A stretch of 64,000 nt of DNA from Nocardioides caldifontis (GTDB lineage: Bacteria > Actinomycetota > Actinomycetes > Propionibacteriales > Nocardioidaceae): the NCBI RefSeq assembly GCF_008087345.1, contig NZ_VHIB01000016.1, positions 36,022 to 100,021 on the forward strand, read 5' to 3'. Both the position numbers and the translations under genes were made by a program. The notes beneath the pieces are model-generated. The model ran no database searches. It saw nothing but the letters and a program-made list of their open reading frames with translations, and was not told the origin of the DNA. Numbering within the stretch: position 1 is the stretch's first letter; each line of letters opens with the position of its first letter. This document shows positions 16,126-24,705 of this stretch, in pieces.

Positions 16126-17972
16126 GGTCCGGCGAGGGCGTCGGCGACCTCGTCGGCGCCGAGCGCGACGGTCAGCTCGGCGAGCGACCGCACGTGCGTC
16201 GTCGAGATGCCGAGGAGCTGCTCGACCTTGCGGATCCGCAGCCCCACCGTGTTGGGGTGCACGAAGAGCGAGGCCGCCGTGGCCGCGGTGTTGAGGTCGT
16301 GCGCCAGGTAGGCCCTCAGCGTCTCCTCGAGCGCGGTCCCGCGCGCAGCGTCGTGGTTGCGGACCGGCGCCAGCACCTCGTCGGCGAAGCGGCGCAGCTC
16401 GGCGACGTCCTCGAGCTGGAGGAGGAGCCCGTAGAGCCCGAGCGACCCGAAGCTGGCGACCGTGGCCGCCTGGCCGCGCAACCGCGCGACCGTGGCGGCT
16501 CCGCGAGCCCGGCGGTAGGCCGCCGGGTAGTCGCCGAGCGAGGTGCAGAGCGGCGACACGGCGAACGCCAGCTCCGTCCCCAGGTCGAGCCGCACGAGCT
16601 GGCGCTGGAGCTCGCCCGCGCTGCGCACCACCTCGTCGACCTCGGTGCCTGGCCAGAGCAGCACAACGTCCTCGGCGACCGTCCCCACCAGCGCCGGCGG
16701 CTGCGCACGGGTGGCGTGCGACCGGGCCACCGACAGGACGCGGGCGGCGGCCGAGCGGCGGCCGCCGCCCTGCACGACCAGCACCGCGTGCGCCGAGCCG
16801 AGGTCGATGCCGAGCCGCGCCGCCCGCTCCCCCGCCGTCACCAGCCCCATCGGGTTGCCGGCGAGGAGGTCGGTGACGATCTCCCCGGAGAGCCGCCACT
16901 CGACCTCGAGCGCGGTCCTGGCGCGCAGCACCTCGAGCGCCGAGACGGTGGCGGCATGCTCCAGTGCGCGCACGTCGAGCGCCGACAACGGCAGCACGCT
17001 GCGCGAGACCCAGATCCTCGCCACGGTGTCCTGGCCGAGCAGCACCGGGGTCGAGTGCGCGTCGGCGTCCTGTGGCACGAACCGGACGTCGCTGCGCTCC
17101 GCACGGGCGAGCTCCACACCGGACGGCTCCTCGGTCACCACCACGGTGGTGCCGAGGAGGTCGGCGAGCGAGGCGGCGACGCCGGTGACACCGCCGCCGC
17201 GGAGCGCCACCTGGGTCAGCTGCTCGTGGACCGCCTCACCGCGGCGGAGGAGCTCGTGCTGCTCGGCGAGGGTGGTGTTCGCGGTGAGCAGGTCCTCGAT
17301 CGTGCTGGCCTCGCGGTCCCGCAGCCTCGCTGTCTGGATCGCCACGCCGGCCTGGTCGGCGAGCAAGGCGAGCAGCTCCTGCTCCTCCTCGCCGAAGAGG
17401 TGCGGGACTCGGGTGTAGCAGTTGAGCGTCCCGACCCGGACCCCGGAAGCCTCGACCGGCACCGAGATCATCGAGCGGTACCCCTGCTCGCGCGCAACGC
17501 CGCCCCAGGGCAGGAACTCGGCGTCGGCGATGGTGTCAGGCACCTGCACCGACTCGCCGGTCAGGAAGGCCTTGCTGGACGGGGCCTGCACCCCCTCCTC
17601 GACCGTGAGCACCACCGGACGGTCGGCGTTGACCTGGCGCACGTAGTCCGGGGACAACCCGTGGGACCCGGTGATCAGCAGCGACTCGCCGTCCTCAGCC
17701 GGGAGCAGGACCGCGCAGAAGTCGTAGCCGAGCAGGTTCGCCGCGGTCTCGGCGACGAGGTCGAGCACCTCCGGCAGCGACGCCGGCCCGTTGAGGGCGG
17801 TGGCGATGTCCGCGATCGCCTCCAGCCACGGCCTCAGCCGGTCGGCCCCCGAGGAGTCGGGTGTGCCGGTGGCGTCGTCCCCGGTGCCCACGGCGTCCAC
17901 GGCGTCCATGCCGTCCATGGTGTCCACGGTGTCCACGCTCCCCACGGTGTCCATGACCCCCACGGGCAGCAC
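16101..17972 (-). CDS. GAF-domain PucR-family transcriptional regulator with a Val-Asp repeat N-terminus
   Basis: 623 residues if the GTG at 17972 is used; an ATG at 17954 is equally possible. The first ~28 residues are a low-complexity run of Val/Met-Asp-Thr/Ala units encoded by 9-bp repeats. A GAF domain spans about 50-210 (GYDFCAVLLPAEDG to LLADQAGVAIQTARL), followed by a helical linker. A PucR-type HTH is at the C-terminus (NTAATAASLFVHPNTVGLRIRKVEQLLG). It is divergent from the cupin/flavoprotein operon and probably regulates it in response to a small aromatic or other ligand bound by GAF. Confidence 0.85.
   Translation of the reverse strand: MLPVGVMDTVGSVDTVDTMDGMDAVDAVGTGDDATGTPDSSGADRLRPWLEAIADIATALNGPASLPEVLDLVAETAANLLGYDFCAVLLPAEDGESLLITGSHGLSPDYVRQVNADRPVVLTVEEGVQAPSSKAFLTGESVQVPDTIADAEFLPWGGVAREQGYRSMISVPVEASGVRVGTLNCYTRVPHLFGEEEQELLALLADQAGVAIQTARLRDREASTIEDLLTANTTLAEQHELLRRGEAVHEQLTQVALRGGGVTGVAASLADLLGTTVVVTEEPSGVELARAERSDVRFVPQDADAHSTPVLLGQDTVARIWVSRSVLPLSALDVRALEHAATVSALEVLRARTALEVEWRLSGEIVTDLLAGNPMGLVTAGERAARLGIDLGSAHAVLVVQGGGRRSAAARVLSVARSHATRAQPPALVGTVAEDVVLLWPGTEVDEVVRSAGELQRQLVRLDLGTELAFAVSPLCTSLGDYPAAYRRARGAATVARLRGQAATVASFGSLGLYGLLLQLEDVAELRRFADEVLAPVRNHDAARGTALEETLRAYLAHDLNTAATAASLFVHPNTVGLRIRKVEQLLGISTTHVRSLAELTVALGADEVADALAGPQAGTGAG
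17885..17954 (-). repeat. Short tandem repeat of ~9 bp in coding sequence
   Basis: About seven degenerate copies of a 9-base unit close to GTCCACGGC/T lie at the 5' end of the regulator gene and encode alternating Val-Asp-Ala/Thr and Met-Asp units. In-frame copy changes would lengthen or shorten the N-terminus without breaking the gene. Confidence 0.75.
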
Positions 17973-17973
17973 T

Positions 17974-18017
17974 GTGCCACGGCACTTGAGTCCGCGCTAC
18001 TCCTGTGCGGCGACACA
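17974..18017. promoter_or_regulatory. Inverted repeats in the divergent promoter region
   Basis: GTGCC-AC-GGCAC (17974-17985) and TGTG-CGGCGA-CACA (18004-18017) lie in the 82-bp gap between the GAF/PucR regulator and the cupin gene. They are candidate operators for the divergent pair. Confidence 0.4.
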
Positions 18018-18054
18018 TGGGCCGACCGGCGGGGCTGCGGCCACAGTTGGCGCC

Positions 18055-18537
18055 ATGACCGACGCACCTGAGCCATCTGCACCCGACGCACCCGCACCCG
18101 GCGCGCAGGAGCCGGACGTGCACGTCGTCCGGGCCGGCGACCTCTCCGACGACACCCCGCAGACCGCAGGGCTGAAGCGGTTCGAGGCGATCTCCGCCCG
18201 GCGGCTCGGCTCCCAGGACCTCTGGATGGGGCTCTCCGTGCTCCCGCCCGGAAGCAAGACCGGCGTGCACCACCACGGCCACTCCGAGACCGGGCTCTAC
18301 TTGCTGAGTGGCGTCGGCCGCTGGTGGGTGGGCGACGACCTCGACGAGGTGCGCGAGGCCCACCCCGGCGACTTCGTCTTCATCAAGCCGCACGTCGTGC
18401 ACTGGGAGGAGAACGCCAGCGAGACCGAGCCGGTGAAGATGATCGTCGCCCGCACGACGCAGGACGCGATCGTCGTCAACCTCGAGGACCACCCGAAGGC
18501 GCCGGTGCTCGACCGCGAGAGGTACGACCATGACTGA
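18055..18537 (+). CDS. Cupin domain protein
   Basis: 160 residues after a Pro/Ala-rich N-terminal tail. Cupin motif 1 is VHHHGHSETGLYLLSG near residue 65 with the His-rich metal site, and motif 2 is PGDFVFIKPHVVHWEENAS. A single small beta-barrel of this kind often acts as a dioxygenase, isomerase or ligand sensor. Its end overlaps the flavoprotein start by 8 bp, so the two proteins are made together and probably work in one pathway. Confidence 0.88.
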   Translation: MTDAPEPSAPDAPAPGAQEPDVHVVRAGDLSDDTPQTAGLKRFEAISARRLGSQDLWMGLSVLPPGSKTGVHHHGHSETGLYLLSGVGRWWVGDDLDEVREAHPGDFVFIKPHVVHWEENASETEPVKMIVARTTQDAIVVNLEDHPKAPVLDRERYDHD

Positions 18538-19717
18538 GGCCCGCCGGGCCCTCGTGGTCGGCGGCTCCTTCGCCGGCCTCACCGCTGCCCTGCTGCTCCG
18601 GGAGCAGGGGTTCGACGTCAGCGTCTTCGAGCGGTCGCCCGAGCACCTGAACGGCCGCGGGGGCGGCATCGTGCTGCAGCCCGACACCGTGCGCTGGATC
18701 GTGGAGCGGCCGCACCCGTTCAGCCTCGAGGACGTCAGCATCGGCTCGTCGTGCACCCGTTATCTCGGCCCTGACAATTGCGTCGTCCACGAGGAGCCCG
18801 CCGCCTGGCGGTTCAGCTCCTGGACGACGATGTACCGGGTCCTCCTCGACGACTTCGGCCTGGAGGACTACCACCTCGGCGAGTTCGCCGTGGGCGTCGG
18901 CCAGGACGACGACCAGGCCGAGGTGCGGTTCCTCAGCGGCCGCACGGAGCGCGCCGACCTCGTCGTGTTCGCCGACGGCATCTCGTCCGTGGGCCGACGG
19001 CGCCTCCAGCCGCGCGCCAAGCCGCGTTACGCCGGCTACATCGGCTGGCGGGGCACCGTGCCGGAGCGCGAGGTGTCGGTGGAGACGGCCGACCTCATCG
19101 ACGACGCGACCGCCTACGCGGTGATCGAGAACTCGCACATGTGCATGTACCCGATCCCGGCCGTCGACGGCGGGTTGGCCCGCGGGGACCGGCAGCTGAA
19201 CTACATCTGGTACCGCAACGTCCCCGAAGGCCCCGAGCTCGACGAGATGGTCACCGACCTGCGCGGTTTCACCGCGCCGGTCTCGGTCCACCCGGGCCAG
19301 GTGCAGCAGCGCTACGTCGACCAGATGCGCGCGGAGGCCTCCGAGCTGCTGCCACCTGCCGCGGCCGAGCTGGTCAAGCGGACCGAGCACCCCTACATCC
19401 AGGTGCTGCTGGACATCGCGGTGCGCAACATGGCGTTCGGCCGCATCGCGCTGATCGGCGACGCGGCATTCGCGGCCAGGCCGCACGCGGCGGCCGGCAC
19501 GGCCAAGGCCGCCGCGGACGCGTGGTCCCTGGTCGACGCGCTCGCGGCCGAGCCGGACATCCCCACGGCGCTCGCGCAGTGGGAGCCGGACCGGCTGGCG
19601 CTGGGCAACAACCTGCTCAGCCGGGTCGCCCAGATGGGTGCCCGGTCCCAGTTCACCAACACGTGGGACCCGGCCGACCCCGCGCTGCACTTCGGGTTGT
19701 ACGGCCCGGACCGCTGA
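18530..19717 (+). CDS. FAD-dependent aromatic monooxygenase, 2,6-dihydroxypyridine 3-hydroxylase-like
   Basis: 395 residues. The dinucleotide motif GGSFAGLTAALLL lies at residues 11-23, a DG-type motif in VVFADGISSVGRR near residue 145, and GD motif region IALIGDAAFAARPHAAAGTAKAAADA near residue 310. The last motif with its His is characteristic of 2,6-dihydroxypyridine 3-monooxygenases and related group A flavoprotein hydroxylases of nicotine and N-heterocycle breakdown. It would use NADH and O2 to hydroxylate an aromatic ring. Partner cupin upstream and CoA-transferase genes downstream fit a ring-cleavage to dicarboxylate route, though this is inferred. Confidence 0.85.
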   Translation: MTEARRALVVGGSFAGLTAALLLREQGFDVSVFERSPEHLNGRGGGIVLQPDTVRWIVERPHPFSLEDVSIGSSCTRYLGPDNCVVHEEPAAWRFSSWTTMYRVLLDDFGLEDYHLGEFAVGVGQDDDQAEVRFLSGRTERADLVVFADGISSVGRRRLQPRAKPRYAGYIGWRGTVPEREVSVETADLIDDATAYAVIENSHMCMYPIPAVDGGLARGDRQLNYIWYRNVPEGPELDEMVTDLRGFTAPVSVHPGQVQQRYVDQMRAEASELLPPAAAELVKRTEHPYIQVLLDIAVRNMAFGRIALIGDAAFAARPHAAAGTAKAAADAWSLVDALAAEPDIPTALAQWEPDRLALGNNLLSRVAQMGARSQFTNTWDPADPALHFGLYGPDR

Positions 19718-19751
19718 CCCGACGCAGGACCCGGCCGGCCCGGGCGCCGCA

Positions 19752-20399
19752 TCATCCCGTGACGAGCGACCTGGTGCGGAGCTCGGGCTCGGTGCTCTCC
19801 TGCACCTGCTCGACGGTCACGCCCGGCGCCAGCTCGACGAGCTCGAGCCCGTCGGGCGTCACGTCGATGACCCCGAGGTCGCTGATGATGCGCTGGACGA
19901 CACCCAGCCCGGTCAACGGCAACGAGCACTCACGCAGGATCTTCGGGGAGCCGTCACGCGCCACGTGCTCCATCAGCACGATCACCCGCTTCGCGCCGTG
20001 GACGAGGTCCATGGCGCCGCCCATCCCCTTGACCATCTTCCCGGGAATCATCCAGTTGGCCAGGTCGCCCCGCTCCGAGACCTGCATGGCCCCCAGGATC
20101 GCGACGTCGACCTTGCCGCCGCGGATCATCCCGAAGGACGTGGCGGAGTCGAAGAAGCTGGCGCCGCGACGGACGGTGACGGTCTCCTTGCCAGCGTTGA
20201 TCAGGTCCGCGTCGACCTGGTCCTCGGCCGGGTACGCACCGACCCCGAGGATGCCGTTCTCGCTGTGCAGCGCGAGCTCGACGTCGTCGGCGACGAAGCC
20301 GGGCACCTTGGTGGGCAGCCCGATCCCGAGGTTGACGTACATGCCGTCCTCCAGCTCGGCCGCGGCGCGCGCCGCCATCTCGTCACGGGTCCAGCTCAT
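19752..20399 (-). CDS. 3-oxoacid CoA-transferase subunit B
   Basis: 215 residues. The GIGLPTKVP motif near residue 25 and the catalytic Glu in HSENGILG near residue 47 define the beta subunit of class I CoA-transferases (3-oxoadipate, acetoacetate or other 3-oxoacid with succinyl-CoA). It follows the A subunit with a 37-bp gap in the same minus-strand operon. The acceptor is not determined by sequence alone; an aromatic-derived 3-oxoacid is suggested by the adjacent hydroxylase. Confidence 0.93.
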   Translation of the reverse strand: MSWTRDEMAARAAAELEDGMYVNLGIGLPTKVPGFVADDVELALHSENGILGVGAYPAEDQVDADLINAGKETVTVRRGASFFDSATSFGMIRGGKVDVAILGAMQVSERGDLANWMIPGKMVKGMGGAMDLVHGAKRVIVLMEHVARDGSPKILRECSLPLTGLGVVQRIISDLGVIDVTPDGLELVELAPGVTVEQVQESTEPELRTRSLVTG

Positions 20400-20436
20400 C
20401 CTCGCTCCTCCTGAATCGCTGCTGAGGGGGTGCCGC

Positions 20437-21204
20437 TCACGGCGTGGTCGTGCGCTTCTCGATGCGCTTGTCCGCCGCCTGCTCGGGCGTCAGGGCCACC
20501 ACCCGGTGGACGTAGATGCCGGGAGTGTGCACCTCCTCGGGCTCGATCTCCCCGGGCTCCACGAGGTGCTCGACCTCCGCGATCGTCACGCGGCCGCACA
20601 TCGCGGCGAGCGGGTTGAAGTTGCGGGCGGCCCGGCGGAAGACGAGGTTGCCGTGCCGATCGCCCTTCCAGGCGCGGACCAGCCCGTAGTCGGCGACGAT
20701 CGCCTCCTCGAGCACGAACTCACGCTCGCCCTCGGCGGTGGTGAAGGTCCGGGTCTCCTTGGGCGGCGACGCCTTGACGACGTTGCCGTCGGCGTCGTAC
20801 CTCCAGGGCAACCCGCCGTCGGCGACCTGGGTGCCGACGCCGGTCGCGGTGTAGAAGGCCGGGATGCCGCAGCCGCCGGCCCGCATCCGCTCGGCGAGCG
20901 TGCCCTGCGGGGTCAGCTCGACCTCCAGCTCACCGGACAGGAACTGGCGGGCGAACTCCTTGTTCTCGCCGACGTACGACGCGATGACCCTCCGCAGCCG
21001 CCCGGCGGCGAGGAGCTGCCCCAGCCCCCAGCCGTCCACGCCCGCGTTGTTCGAGGCGACCTCGAGCTCGGAGGTGCCTGCCTCGAGCAACGCCTCGATC
21101 AGGATCGCGGGGATCCCGCAGAGGCCGAACCCCCCGACCGCGAGCCGGGAGCCGTCCGGGATGTCGGCGACGGCCTCCGCCGCCGATGCGACCACCTTGT
21201 CCAT
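20437..21204 (-). CDS. 3-oxoacid CoA-transferase subunit A
   Basis: 255 residues from the ATG at 21204; a longer open frame upstream runs into the IclR promoter and is not used. The GGFGLCGIP motif near residue 25 is the class I CoA-transferase alpha signature, followed by [12 protein letters not shown]. It forms a complex with subunit B to move CoA from succinyl-CoA to a 3-oxoacid. It is divergent from the IclR regulator, the typical layout of pcaIJ/pcaR-like systems. Confidence 0.93.
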   Translation of the reverse strand: MDKVVASAAEAVADIPDGSRLAVGGFGLCGIPAILIEALLEAGTSELEVASNNAGVDGWGLGQLLAAGRLRRVIASYVGENKEFARQFLSGELEVELTPQGTLAERMRAGGCGIPAFYTATGVGTQVADGGLPWRYDADGNVVKASPPKETRTFTTAEGEREFVLEEAIVADYGLVRAWKGDRHGNLVFRRAARNFNPLAAMCGRVTIAEVEHLVEPGEIEPEEVHTPGIYVHRVVALTPEQAADKRIEKRTTTP

Positions 21205-21240
21205 GGAGCCATGCAAGGACGACCGGGCCCCTGCGGTCAA

Positions 21241-21317
21241 CCAGTGGACGCCCGTGTCACCGTCATCTGGTCGCCCAATGACCGCCGCGGCGAGGTAGCG
21301 TCCATCCAGTGAACGCC
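21241..21317. promoter_or_regulatory. Direct and inverted repeats in the IclR/CoA-transferase promoter region
   Basis: CCAGTGGACGCC (21241-21252) recurs with one mismatch as CCAGTGAACGCC (21306-21317), the latter spanning the IclR GTG start. TGGACGC at 21245 is also mirrored by GCGTCCA at 21298. These are candidate IclR binding sites for control of both divergent units. Confidence 0.45.
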
Positions 21318-22103
21318 GTCGCTGCCCCTCGCTCCGCACCCGTCGACGTGGTCGGACGGGTCGCGTCCGTGCTGCGCGCGCTCGCCGGCGCCGAGCCCCA
21401 CGGGCTGACGACCTCCGAGCTCGCCCGGGCCGTCTCCCTGGCGCGGCCGACCGCCCACCGGCTGCTCACCTCCCTGCTCGAGCACGGCCTCTCGGAGCGG
21501 CTGGCCGGCGACGGACGGTGGGTGCTCGGCCCGGAGGCCTACCTGCTGGGCACCTCGGCGGCGGCCCGCTACGACGTCACCGAGCTCGCCCAGCCCGTCG
21601 TCCGCCGCCTGGCCCAGGCGACCGGCGAGAGCGCCTTCTTCTCCGTACGACGCGGCGACGAGACCGTCGTCCTCCTGCGCGAGGACGGGGCCTTCCCGCT
21701 CCGCAGCCACGTCCTCGACGTCGGCACCCGCTTCCCCCTCGGTGTGGTCTCCGCCGGGATGGTGATCCTCGCGCACCTGTCCCCGCGCGAGATCGACGAC
21801 TACCTCGACCGCACCGACCTGACCGCCCGCCACGGCTCCCAGCACGCTGCCGACAAGGTGCGCAAGCACGTCGCCCGGACCCGCCGGACCGGCTACTCGG
21901 TCAACCCTGGGCTCGTCGTCCAGGGCAGCTGGGGCATGGCTGCCGCCGTCTTCGACGAGCAGGAGCGGCCCCAGTGGGCGCTGAGCCTCACCGGTGTCGA
22001 GCACCGGTTCACCGCCGCCCGCCGCCCCGAGCTCGGCGCCCGCCTGCTCCACGAGGCGCACGCGCTGACCACGGCGCTGCGGAAGGGGCGCCGAGCGGAC
22101 TGA
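21309..22103 (+). CDS. IclR-family transcriptional regulator
   Basis: 264 residues from a GTG at 21309. An N-terminal winged helix (LTTSELARAVSLARPTAHRLLTSLLEHG at about 37-64) precedes an IclR effector domain (ESAFFSVRRGDETVVLLRED, then PLGVVSAGMVILA). IclR proteins of this type control aromatic and oxoadipate catabolism. The divergent CoA-transferase operon is the probable target. Confidence 0.93.
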   Translation: MNAVAAPRSAPVDVVGRVASVLRALAGAEPHGLTTSELARAVSLARPTAHRLLTSLLEHGLSERLAGDGRWVLGPEAYLLGTSAAARYDVTELAQPVVRRLAQATGESAFFSVRRGDETVVLLREDGAFPLRSHVLDVGTRFPLGVVSAGMVILAHLSPREIDDYLDRTDLTARHGSQHAADKVRKHVARTRRTGYSVNPGLVVQGSWGMAAAVFDEQERPQWALSLTGVEHRFTAARRPELGARLLHEAHALTTALRKGRRAD

Positions 22104-22125
22104 CGGAGAGGCGGGAGCCGGCTGA

Positions 22126-22817
22126 CGGGCAGGTCGTCCTGTGGCCGTGGACCTGTTCGGCTTCGGGCGCTCCGACAAGCCGAGACGTCTCGAGGACCAC
22201 TCCTTCGCGCGGCACGTCGAGTGGGTCCGTTCGCTGGTGCTCGACCACCTGCGGCTCGACGGCATCACGCTCGTCGGCCAGGACTGGGGCGGGCTCATCG
22301 GGCTGCGGCTCGTCGCCGAGCACCCTGACCGCTTCGCGCGCGTGGTGGCCGCCAACACCGGGCTGCCGGCGACTTCGGGATGCCGGAGGTGTGGTGGGAG
22401 TTCCGCCGGGCGGTGGAGTCCGCGCCGGTGCTCGACATCGCCCGGCTCGTTGCCTCCGGGTGCCTGTCGGAGCTCGACACCTCGGCGCGCGCGGCGTACG
22501 ACGCCCCGTTCCCCGACGAGGCGTCGAAGGTGGGTCCGCGGGTGATGCCGACGCTGGTGCCGACCGCGACGGACGACCCGGCGACCGAGGCGAACCGGCG
22601 GGCCTGGGAGGCGCTCCAGAGCTGAGAGAAGCCGTTCCTGGTGGCGTTCAGCGACGGGGACCCGGTCACGGGCGCGATGGCTCCGGTGTTCCGCAAGCTC
22701 GTGCCCGGCGCCTCGGGGCTCGACCACCTTGTCGTCACGGGTGCGGGCCACTTCCTGCAGGAGGACGCCGGGACGCGGCTGGGCGAGGTCGTGGCCGAGT
22801 TCGTGACCCGTGAGTGA
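22126..22817 (+). pseudogene. Decayed haloalkane dehalogenase (alpha/beta hydrolase)
   Basis: Three segments align in order to a haloalkane dehalogenase. The first is [14 protein letters not shown] to GQDWGG, with the nucleophile Asp, ending near 22376. The second is [12 protein letters not shown] to EALQS, in another frame. The third, after an in-frame TGA at 22623, is EKPFLVAFSDGDP to GAGHFLQED, with the catalytic His. The N-terminal ~70 residues are missing, a small deletion shifts the frame near 22376, and TGA replaces what is normally a Trp codon. No single ORF can make an active enzyme. It lies directly after IclR. Confidence 0.85.
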
Positions 22818-22903
22818 CCTCGCAGGCGCCCGGTGGTCGATTTCGTGTCAACCTGGGTAGAAGTCGTGCGCCAGGGTTCACACCAGGTTCCAGGGAGGGC
22901 GCC

Positions 22904-22975
22904 ATGAACACTCGTACCATCGCCATCGCCGCACTCGTCATCGCGGTCGTCTTGCTGCTCATCTTCCTCTTGTGA
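22904..22975 (+). CDS. 23-residue single-pass membrane peptide
   Basis: ATG at 22904 follows a good ribosome site (AGGGAGG, 6-base spacing). The peptide is MNTRTIAIAALVIAVVLLLI followed by FLL: a short charged N-terminus and one uninterrupted hydrophobic helix, typical of bacterial small membrane proteins that modulate a partner. It lies alone between the dehalogenase remnant and the convergent OsmC gene, whose 3' end overlaps it by 17 bp. Function unknown. The strong initiation site is the main evidence. Confidence 0.65.
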   Translation: MNTRTIAIAALVIAVVLLLIFLL

Positions 22976-23468
22976 CCTGACCGGTCGGGTCAGTCGGCCC
23001 CGGTGCCCCCACGCGCACCACCGGCTCGTGCAGCACCGGGAAGCTGACGCTGTTCGCGATGAAGCAGAGCTGGTTCGCCCGGTGGTGGGCAGCCGTCGCC
23101 GCCTCGACCATCGACGCGTCCGCGACGGTGACCTCGGGGCTGAGCACCACCTCGGTGAACCGGCCGCTGCCGTCGCGCTCGGTCCGCATCGACCCGGTCG
23201 CCCGGTCGACGTACTCCGTCACGACCACCCCGGCGTCCACGCAGACGTGCAGGTAGGACAGCAGGTGGCACTGGGACAGCGCCGCCAGCAGCAGCTGTTC
23301 CGGGTTCCACCGGTCGCGGTCACCGTGGAAGGTGCGGTCCGCCGAGCCGAGCAGCTCGGGCGGTCCTTCGGCGGTGACGGTGTGGGTCCGGCGGTAGCCG
23401 CGGTAGGTGGCGGTCCCCTCGCCCGTGTTGCCGGTCCAGGTGACGGTCAGTGCGTAGCGGTGCTCCAT
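22959..23468 (-). CDS. OsmC family peroxiredoxin-like protein
   Basis: 169 residues from the ATG at 23468. The OsmC/Ohr fold is shown by WNPEQLLLAALSQCHLLSYLHV with the first cysteine near residue 67, and HHRANQLCFIANSVSFPV with the second. The cysteine pair reduces organic hydroperoxides, using thiol reductants such as lipoyl proteins or, in actinobacteria, possibly mycothiol. The start overlaps the end of the upstream TIGR03086 gene by 22 bp, so the two are coexpressed. Confidence 0.92.
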   Translation of the reverse strand: MEHRYALTVTWTGNTGEGTATYRGYRRTHTVTAEGPPELLGSADRTFHGDRDRWNPEQLLLAALSQCHLLSYLHVCVDAGVVVTEYVDRATGSMRTERDGSGRFTEVVLSPEVTVADASMVEAATAAHHRANQLCFIANSVSFPVLHEPVVRVGAPGPTDPTGQVTRGR

Positions 23469-23998
23469 GGGGCAACCCTGCCCGCGAACGCGGCCAGCTT
23501 GTCGTAGACCGGCGCGTCGTCCGGCACCTCGACCGCGGGGCCGAACGCCTCCCCTCGGTTCTCGGGCGTCAGCGCGGACGACATGAAGGCCAGTCCGCGC
23601 TCGGCCACCTCGGGCACCAGGGCGCGGTCCTGCCCGGTCGCCTGGACGAGGTCCCACGTGTGGACGGCGAGCTCCGCGACCTGCCAGTCCACCTGGCCGG
23701 GATCGGCGGCGTCGCCGACCTGGTGCCAGTGGTGGAGCAGGTCGTCGCCGTGGGAGCGGAAGTCGGCGGCCCAGTCGCCCTCGGCGGGGCGAGGCTCCGC
23801 GGACCAGTCGGGCTGCTCGCCGCGCGCCATCTGCAGCAAGTTGACCGGAGTCCGGACGAGGTGGCCGACCAGCTGGCCGACGGTCCAGTCACGGCAGGGG
23901 GTGGGCAGCCCGAGCTGGTCCGGGTGCACGGCGGCGAGCACGTCACCGGCCTGGTCGAGAGCGCGGGAGAGGACGACGATCTCGTTCGCAGCAGCCAT
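23447..23998 (-). CDS. TIGR03086-family DinB-like / maleylpyruvate isomerase N-terminal domain protein
   Basis: 183 residues from the ATG at 23998. It has the four-helix DinB-like fold with PTPCRDWTVGQLVGHLV near residue 35 and the metal-type histidines (HLV, LLHHWH, LAVHTWDL). Members are putative mycothiol-dependent transferases in actinobacteria. Activity is usually unproven. It is operonic with OsmC, which fits a thiol/redox role. Confidence 0.88.
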   Translation of the reverse strand: MAAANEIVVLSRALDQAGDVLAAVHPDQLGLPTPCRDWTVGQLVGHLVRTPVNLLQMARGEQPDWSAEPRPAEGDWAADFRSHGDDLLHHWHQVGDAADPGQVDWQVAELAVHTWDLVQATGQDRALVPEVAERGLAFMSSALTPENRGEAFGPAVEVPDDAPVYDKLAAFAGRVAPWSTATH

Positions 23999-24042
23999 GG
24001 CTCCTCCTTCCCGCCCACGATAGGCACGTCCGGAGCGGCGCG

Positions 24043-24705
24043 TCACGACCGGCGAAGGAGCAGCTCCGCGAGCACGTCGGCCTCGTCGCTGATCACGCCG
24101 CTCACTCCGAGCCCGAGCACGGCGTCGAGGGCGGCCACGTCGTTCACCGGCCAGGTCATGACGATCTCGACGGCGTCGTGCAGCTCCGCCACGAGGGTCG
24201 GGGTCAGCAGGGTGCGGTGCACCGAGACGCCGTACGGCGTGGGGGTGGTCGTGCTCGGCGAGGCGAGCCGGCGGCGCAGCCGACCGAGCTCGACGCGGTT
24301 GCGGACCGAGAGCACCGGACGGACGAAGGGGAGCCGGGCGAGCCGGTCGACCGCGGGCCACCACCGTCCGCAGGCGATCACCTCCCGGCGTCCTTCGTGG
24401 AGCAGGTCGGCGACGGCCTCCGCCATCCCGGCGCGGCGGCCCTTGAGGTCCAGCATGAACACGGCGCCGTGCTGGTCGGCCTCGAGGAGCTCGTGGAGGC
24501 CGAGCCGGGGTGCCGACGCCGACGCGAGCTCCCACCGGTCCCAGAGGAACGGCAACGGGCCGGCGGTCTTGAGGTGGCGCACCTCCAGGTGGTCGCGCCC
24601 CGCGTGGACGTCGCACTCGATGACGTCGACGCCGAGCTCGTTCGCGCGTCGCAGCCCGGCGAGCGAGTTGCCGGCCCGGTGCGCGATCGCGAGCGGCGGC
24701 CTCAC
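24043..24705 (-). CDS. Glycerophosphodiester phosphodiesterase
   Basis: 220 residues from a GTG at 24705 overlapping the PAP2 gene stop. The active-site pattern is IAHRAGNSLAGLRRA at residues 7-21, followed by VDVIECDVH with the metal-binding Glu and Asp, and VFMLDLKG. The first motif has Ala where HRG is usual. GDPDs hydrolyse glycerophosphodiesters to glycerol-3-phosphate and an alcohol. No signal peptide, so cytoplasmic. It is translationally coupled to the phosphatase-like membrane gene, suggesting a lipid-headgroup pathway. Confidence 0.9.
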   Translation of the reverse strand: MRPPLAIAHRAGNSLAGLRRANELGVDVIECDVHAGRDHLEVRHLKTAGPLPFLWDRWELASASAPRLGLHELLEADQHGAVFMLDLKGRRAGMAEAVADLLHEGRREVIACGRWWPAVDRLARLPFVRPVLSVRNRVELGRLRRRLASPSTTTPTPYGVSVHRTLLTPTLVAELHDAVEIVMTWPVNDVAALDAVLGLGVSGVISDEADVLAELLLRRS

